From NCBI GenBank assembly GCA_964528565.1, contig CAZGSP010000012.1, positions 1 to 16,474 on the forward strand: a stretch of 16,474 bases of DNA. Reading direction: 5' to 3'. The first letter of the stretch is position 1. Each line of letters begins with the position of its first letter. Source of the DNA: UBA10133 sp964528565. GTDB lineage: Bacteria > Patescibacteriota > Microgenomatia > UBA1400 > MFAQ01. This document shows, in pieces, positions 13,866 through 16,474 of this stretch. Made by a program: the position numbers and the translations under genes. The notes beneath the pieces were generated by a model. The model was not told the origin of the DNA. It was given only the letters and a program-made list of their open reading frames with translations, and searched no databases.

Positions 13866-14471
13866 ATGAAAAGGACAGTCATCGGTTTGGTGGGACCCAT
13901 TGCTTCGGGAAAGGGAGAGGTGGTCAAGTATTTACAAAAGATCGGCTTTACCGTCTTTAGTCTCTCGGACCGTGTTCGTGAAGAAGTCCTGGCCCGTGGT
14001 TTGCCGATATCCCGGGAAAATCTCCAAAATGTCGGGAACGAACTCAGAGAAGTTTTTGGAGGGCAAGTCTTGGCCGAAAGAACTCTATCTATGTTAAGCG
14101 ATACGGAAGATCCGGTGGTTATCGACTCCATCAGAAATCCCTCCGAAATCGAATTTCTCCGGGAAGCTTTGGGAATTACTGTCATCGGGATCACCGCTTC
14201 ACCGGAAACCAGGCTTGACTGGTATCTCCGCCGGGCATTTATCAGGGGTGAAGACGGGCTGACGGAGGAAGACTTTAATCGCGCCAACGGAAGGGACTTG
14301 GGACAGGGCGAAAACAATCTGGGCCAACAAGTGGGCCGGTGTTTGGAGCTGGCGGACATCGTTATCGAGAATGAGGATTCCAAAAAACATCTGCTTGAGG
14401 CGGTCGAGTACTATCTGATCTCCGAACTTGGATTTTGCCCGGAAGGCTCGCGTCGGGCAAAAGAAAAATAA
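13866..14471 (+). CDS. P-loop nucleotide-kinase-like protein
   Basis: 201 residues of a P-loop kinase fold related to dephospho-CoA kinase, dNMP kinases and the archaeal UPF0200 group. The P-loop is GPIASGKGE (10-18). FSLSDRVREEVLARG (31-45) resembles the acceptor-binding region. VVIDSIRNPSEIEFLR (84-99) is the Walker B-like strand and helix typical of UPF0200-like proteins, and ITASPETRLDWYLRR with the lid NGRDLGQGENNLGQQV follows. The substrate is unknown: a dNMP or another small phosphate acceptor is plausible, and true CoaE is less so. The start matches a predicted leaderless message. The TAA stop lies within the A-rich edge of the convergent gene's terminator. Confidence 0.8.
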   Translation: MKRTVIGLVGPIASGKGEVVKYLQKIGFTVFSLSDRVREEVLARGLPISRENLQNVGNELREVFGGQVLAERTLSMLSDTEDPVVIDSIRNPSEIEFLREALGITVIGITASPETRLDWYLRRAFIRGEDGLTEEDFNRANGRDLGQGENNLGQQVGRCLELADIVIENEDSKKHLLEAVEYYLISELGFCPEGSRRAKEK

Positions 14472-14491
14472 AACCCCCATTTCTGGGGGTA
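14465..14491 (-). terminator. Terminator of the 14497-14808 gene (repeat copy 1)
   Basis: The 7-bp stem ACCCCCA/TGGGGGT (14473-14479 and 14484-14490) with loop TTTC is followed, on the minus strand, by TTTTATTTT. It lies 6 nt past the stop of the minus-strand gene. All 27 bases recur exactly at 14901-14927. Confidence 0.85.
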
Positions 14492-14496
14492 GTTTA

Positions 14497-14808
14497 CTAG
14501 GTAGTATCGGTAATCGATCCGCTATACCAGTTCAGATTGATCTCCACATTCATTTCAAAAAAATAATTTTCGAAAAATCTGCGAACGGCGGAACCGACAT
14601 CATCAAACATCAGCCGAAATGTATCAACGTCCAGATGAAAATCAAAAAAATTAACATTCACCGCAGTTGAATACTTTTCGCTGATCCTCACCTGGGTATC
14701 GATACCGGTTGTTTCCTCGATGGTTGATCTGATCACCCTCAGCAATCGAGCTTCGCCAATAAACAGCGTCGGGTTTTTGGGTAGATGAACTACTACATGG
14801 TGCGTCAT
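14497..14808 (-). CDS. Unknown tandem paralogue A (103 residues)
   Basis: A small soluble protein of unknown family, clearly related to the next gene upstream (14934-15224). Shared blocks are RLLRVIRSTIEETTG (28-42 here; RITRLIKSTVEERTG there), FFDFHLD, and DVGSAVR. The alternating beta pattern MTHHVVVHLP, VNVNFFDFHL and MNVEINLNW with intervening helices suggests a small alpha/beta sandwich. ATG 14808 is chosen for its Shine-Dalgarno GGAGG five bases upstream; an in-frame start at 14835 would put that site inside the gene. A leader of about 30 nt runs from TGGTAAAAT. It is a single-gene unit with its own terminator. Confidence 0.65.
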   Translation of the reverse strand: MTHHVVVHLPKNPTLFIGEARLLRVIRSTIEETTGIDTQVRISEKYSTAVNVNFFDFHLDVDTFRLMFDDVGSAVRRFFENYFFEMNVEINLNWYSGSITDTT

Positions 14809-14844
14809 TTCTGCCTCCGGGAACAATATTTTCAAGAACGCCTC

Positions 14845-14850
14845 ATTTTA
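14845..14850 (-). promoter_or_regulatory. Extended -10 promoter of paralogue A
   Basis: TGGTAAAAT on the minus strand (TG at 14853-14852, box 14850-14845). The leader contains GTTCTTGAAAA (14839-14829), also present in the leader of paralogue B, and then GGAGG before the ATG. Confidence 0.55.
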
Positions 14851-14900
14851 CCACCTCTTCAGGTAAGAGTCTGAGCACAAACCGGTATCTTTGCGAAGGG

Positions 14901-14927
14901 AAAATAAAACCCCCATTTCTGGGGGTA
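14901..14927 (-). terminator. Terminator of the 14934-15224 gene (repeat copy 2)
   Basis: An exact 27-bp copy of the element at 14465-14491: stem ACCCCCA/TGGGGGT (14909-14915 and 14920-14926), loop TTTC, then TTTTATTTT on the minus strand. It lies 7 nt past the stop codon. Confidence 0.85.
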
Positions 14928-14933
14928 TCGTGT

Positions 14934-15224
14934 CTAGGCCCTTTTGGTGACGGTGTTGTGCATGGTCATATTGATTTTCAGGTTCGAGTCGGTTAACACC
15001 GACCTTACCGCCAAACCAACATCTTCCAGTAGGAGATCGGCCTCCTTGGAATCCAGGTTGAAGTCAAAGAAGATTATTTCGATACTGTTGGACGAAGTCC
15101 CACTTTCTTCGACCGACACAGTTTCGGAACCGGTTCTTTCTTCGACAGTTGACTTAATAAGTCTTGTGATCCGGACCTTGGTCGCATCATACATTATTGG
15201 GAAACTCACTGTCACCTGTTTCAT
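14934..15224 (-). CDS. Unknown tandem paralogue B (96 residues)
   Basis: Paralogue of the 14497-14808 product, with the same predicted small alpha/beta fold: MKQVTVSFPI strand, RITRLIKSTVEERTG helix, SIEIIFFDFNLD strand, LLLEDVGLAVRSVL helix and LKINMTMHN strand. No family is recognised and no catalytic pattern stands out; FFDF-LD and DVG-AVR are the most conserved parts of the pair. The ATG at 15224 has a Shine-Dalgarno AGGAG 7 nt upstream. The leader of about 35 nt follows TGGTAAAAT. Like its partner it is a monocistron with promoter, leader and identical terminator, so the whole expression unit was duplicated. Confidence 0.65.
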   Translation of the reverse strand: MKQVTVSFPIMYDATKVRITRLIKSTVEERTGSETVSVEESGTSSNSIEIIFFDFNLDSKEADLLLEDVGLAVRSVLTDSNLKINMTMHNTVTKRA

Positions 15225-15263
15225 AATTACTCCTATTAGAAATGATTTTTCAAGAACAGGGGA

Positions 15264-15269
15264 ATTTTA
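15264..15269 (-). promoter_or_regulatory. Extended -10 promoter of paralogue B
   Basis: TGGTAAAAT on the minus strand (TG at 15272-15271, box 15269-15264), with TTGCTT (15292-15287) as a partial -35 and a 17-nt spacer. GTTCTTGAAAA (15257-15247) in the leader is shared with paralogue A. Confidence 0.55.
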
Positions 15270-15294
15270 CCAAGCCCATAGTACAAAAGCAAGA

Positions 15295-15612
15295 CTAGCC
15301 TTCGTCTTCGGAGGCATTCTTAGGCACGAACTTGTACCTCCACGAGGGATCCACGCCTGCCTGATCGGAGTACATAAAATCCAGGTTCATTCGCTCCATC
15401 ACGGCAAAGAACTCCTCCCAAGAGACATCCTTGTTAACCGCTCTTTCCTTACTAAGCATCCCTTCATCTTTGCTTCCCGGCCAGTCGATCCTCAAACCGA
15501 TCTTATCCTGGGTCACCTCCGGGTCGTTTATGAGCGCCGGTTTGCCCCCGTTCAACACCACCCAATTTCTAATTTCTTCGTTGGTTCCCGCTTTTTTATA
15601 TTCTACTTCCAT
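15295..15612 (-). CDS. Conserved small protein of unknown function (105 residues)
   Basis: A soluble, acidic protein. The pattern KAGTNEEIRNWVVLNGGKPALI, then GLRIDWPG, then VSWEEFFAVMERMNLDFMYSDQ and a C-terminal KFVPKN, resembles a widespread small family usually labelled hypothetical (members read roughly IRxWxExRGGxPA, LRIDFPG, ISWxEFFxxFxxxxLAFLYQ). This is from memory, not a search. No enzymatic motif is visible. ATG 15612 lies 6 nt after TGCTAATAT, an extended -10, so a leaderless message is predicted. It is co-oriented with the SpoU gene, 32 nt downstream of its stop, but appears to have its own promoter. Confidence 0.7.
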   Translation of the reverse strand: MEVEYKKAGTNEEIRNWVVLNGGKPALINDPEVTQDKIGLRIDWPGSKDEGMLSKERAVNKDVSWEEFFAVMERMNLDFMYSDQAGVDPSWRYKFVPKNASEDEG

Positions 15613-15618
15613 ACACCC

Positions 15619-15624
15619 ATATTA
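15619..15624 (-). promoter_or_regulatory. Extended -10 promoter of the 15295-15612 gene
   Basis: TGCTAATAT on the minus strand (TG at 15627-15626, box 15624-15619), with TTGAAA (15648-15643) as -35 and an 18-nt spacer. The box ends 6 nt before the ATG. Confidence 0.6.
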
Positions 15625-15644
15625 GCATCAAATCGCACAAACTT

Positions 15645-16382
15645 TCAACCCATCTCCTGTCTATTTTTTTCGTACAAAACGAGAGCGGTGGCTACACTTA
15701 CATTGAGAGAAGCCACCTGTCGGTTCATGGGGATATTTATAAAGAAGTCGCACTCTTTTTGCAAAGGTTCCGACAGGCCCTCCGACTCACCACCCATCAA
15801 AAAGGCCACCGGTCCGGTAAGTTTTGCTTCGTACATTGTCTTTCCCATATCGACCTCCACTCCGATGATCGGTACGGCATATTCGTGAAGCATTTTCATG
15901 GCCTGGAAAAGACTCATGGGGATAAGTGGTACATAAGCCGCCCCTCCCATAGAAACCTTCGCCACCACCGGGGTTATTTCGTGGACTCCGTTCGGCGAGA
16001 CCACGACGGCGTCAACTCCGGCCGCCCACGCGGTTCTCAAAATGGCGCCGAGATTTTGTTCATAATCAATATGGTTGAGCAGTAAGATAAAGGAATTTCT
16101 TTTGGCCAAAAGTATCTGTTTAAGAGAAACTATCTCGGGAACGTCCATCAGGGCAATTACCCCTTGAGGATTCCTGGACTCCGCCATCTTAAGGAGTTCG
16201 TCCGCAGGCAAGATTTGAGTCTTCACCCCTTTACTGTTCGCGAGCTTTTCGATCTCTTTTATCTTAGGGTCTCCCATGGAGGCGGAGGAAATGAGGACGG
16301 CACTGATTTTCTGACCGGAAGTCAGAGCATCGTGTACCATGTTTCTTCCTTCGAGAGTGACAAAATCAGCAGTTTTAGCCAT
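15645..16382 (-). CDS. SpoU/TrmH-family RNA 2'-O-methyltransferase (RlmB-like)
   Basis: A 245-residue SPOUT enzyme that methylates a ribose 2'-OH in rRNA or tRNA; the knotted fold works as a dimer. The N-terminal SpoU substrate-binding domain begins FVTLEGRNMVHDAL (7-20). Motif 1 is EQNLGAILRTA (108-118, Asn110 and Arg116), motif 2 FLMGGESEGLS (194-204) and motif 3 IPMNRQVASLNVSVATAL (217-234), which includes the SAM-binding knot. The N-terminal domain favours an RlmB/TrmH-group rRNA guanosine methyltransferase, but the exact site cannot be read from sequence. ATG 16382 lies 5 nt after TGGTATAAT, an ideal extended -10, so the mRNA should be leaderless. Confidence 0.93.
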   Translation of the reverse strand: MAKTADFVTLEGRNMVHDALTSGQKISAVLISSASMGDPKIKEIEKLANSKGVKTQILPADELLKMAESRNPQGVIALMDVPEIVSLKQILLAKRNSFILLLNHIDYEQNLGAILRTAWAAGVDAVVVSPNGVHEITPVVAKVSMGGAAYVPLIPMSLFQAMKMLHEYAVPIIGVEVDMGKTMYEAKLTGPVAFLMGGESEGLSEPLQKECDFFINIPMNRQVASLNVSVATALVLYEKNRQEMG

Positions 16383-16387
16383 GGCTA

Positions 16388-16393
16388 ATTATA
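16388..16393 (-). promoter_or_regulatory. Extended -10 promoter of the SpoU methyltransferase gene
   Basis: TGGTATAAT on the minus strand (TG at 16396-16395, box 16393-16388), with TTGTTT (16417-16412) as a partial -35 and an 18-nt spacer. The box ends 5 nt before the ATG. Confidence 0.65.
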
Positions 16394-16421
16394 CCAAGCT
16401 ATATTATTCAAAAACAAAAAA

Positions 16422-16451
16422 CCCCCCCCCCCCCCCCCCCCCCGGGGGGGG
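16422..16451. repeat. C22/G8 homopolymer at the contig end
   Basis: Twenty-two C are followed by eight G, preceded by an A-rich run (16410-16421) and followed by a G-rich tail to 16474. On the minus strand it would be a G/C hairpin followed by TTTTTTGTTTTT, the same layout as the two C5/G5 terminators in this window, so it may be the terminator of a gene beyond the edge. The homopolymer lengths and the tail are suspect as sequencing or assembly error. Confidence 0.5.
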
Positions 16452-16474
16452 TGTGGGCGGGGGCGGTGCGTAGA

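Noticed and set aside
13866..14471. Assignment of the P-loop protein as dephospho-CoA kinase (coaE)
   Set aside because: The DSIRNPSEIEFLR block and lid resemble UPF0200/dNMP-kinase-like proteins more than CoaE, so only the superfamily is stated.
14944..15888. A 314-codon open frame on the plus strand
   Set aside because: It is antisense to paralogue B, the 105-residue gene and part of the SpoU gene, all of which have promoters, family motifs or ribosome sites. Its translation shows no fold-like pattern and it would run through a terminator-bounded unit.
1..16474. Recoding of UGA as glycine
   Set aside because: TGA stops lon, the HAD gene, the ATP-cone nuclease gene and the 33-residue gene at natural ends, so UGA acts as stop here.
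1..16474. CRISPR array, insertion sequence, prophage or integrase site
   Set aside because: No regularly spaced repeats, transposase or integrase motifs, or terminal inverted repeats were seen. The only long exact direct repeat noticed is the 27-bp terminator pair.

Overview
The window looks like a contig from a small, gene-dense bacterial genome, most likely Candidatus Patescibacteria (CPR), possibly Microgenomates-like. The basis is the mix of compact core genes with several unrecognised small proteins, NAD salvage reduced to a transporter plus a fused NadR, a ProRS without its editing insertion, no CCA encoded on the tRNA, and near-zero or overlapping gene spacing. TGA ends several genes (lon, the ATP-cone nuclease, the HAD protein), so the UGA=Gly code of Gracilibacteria/Absconditabacteria does not apply. 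The lineage call is inference.

Layout. 1-1080: tRNA-Gln(CUG) and two unrecognised proteins. 1085-3620: a SAM methyltransferase divergent from pnuC-nadR, the two-gene route that imports nicotinamide riboside and turns it into NAD; the shared 60-bp control region holds two tandem palindromes over overlapping divergent promoters. 3598-4353: a second methyltransferase. 4410-6481: rarA, an unusual HAD protein and a DUF3850/ASCH-like protein in one tight operon. 6482-7946: a membrane-anchored polysaccharide deacetylase divergent from an anchored extracytoplasmic protein and a 33-residue membrane peptide. 7989-10349: lon. 10330-12229: proS-lgt on the minus strand. 12278-13494: an ATP-cone/Mrr-like nuclease fusion translationally coupled to an anchored protein. 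13523-14471: a small helical protein divergent from a P-loop nucleotide-kinase-like protein. 14473-15290: two tandem paralogous genes of unknown function, each with its own leader and a 27-bp identical terminator. 15295-16382: a small unknown protein and an SpoU-type RNA methyltransferase. The contig ends in a C22/G8 homopolymer hairpin.

The most striking global property is how genes start. About a dozen genes have a -10 box, often an extended TGnTAnnnT, whose last base lies only 5-8 nt before the start codon, and they have no Shine-Dalgarno sequence, which predicts leaderless mRNAs. Three unknown genes (starts at 1022, 14808 and 15224) instead have about 30-45 nt leaders with a strong Shine-Dalgarno sequence and their own terminator. 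The promoter evidence was used to choose several start codons.
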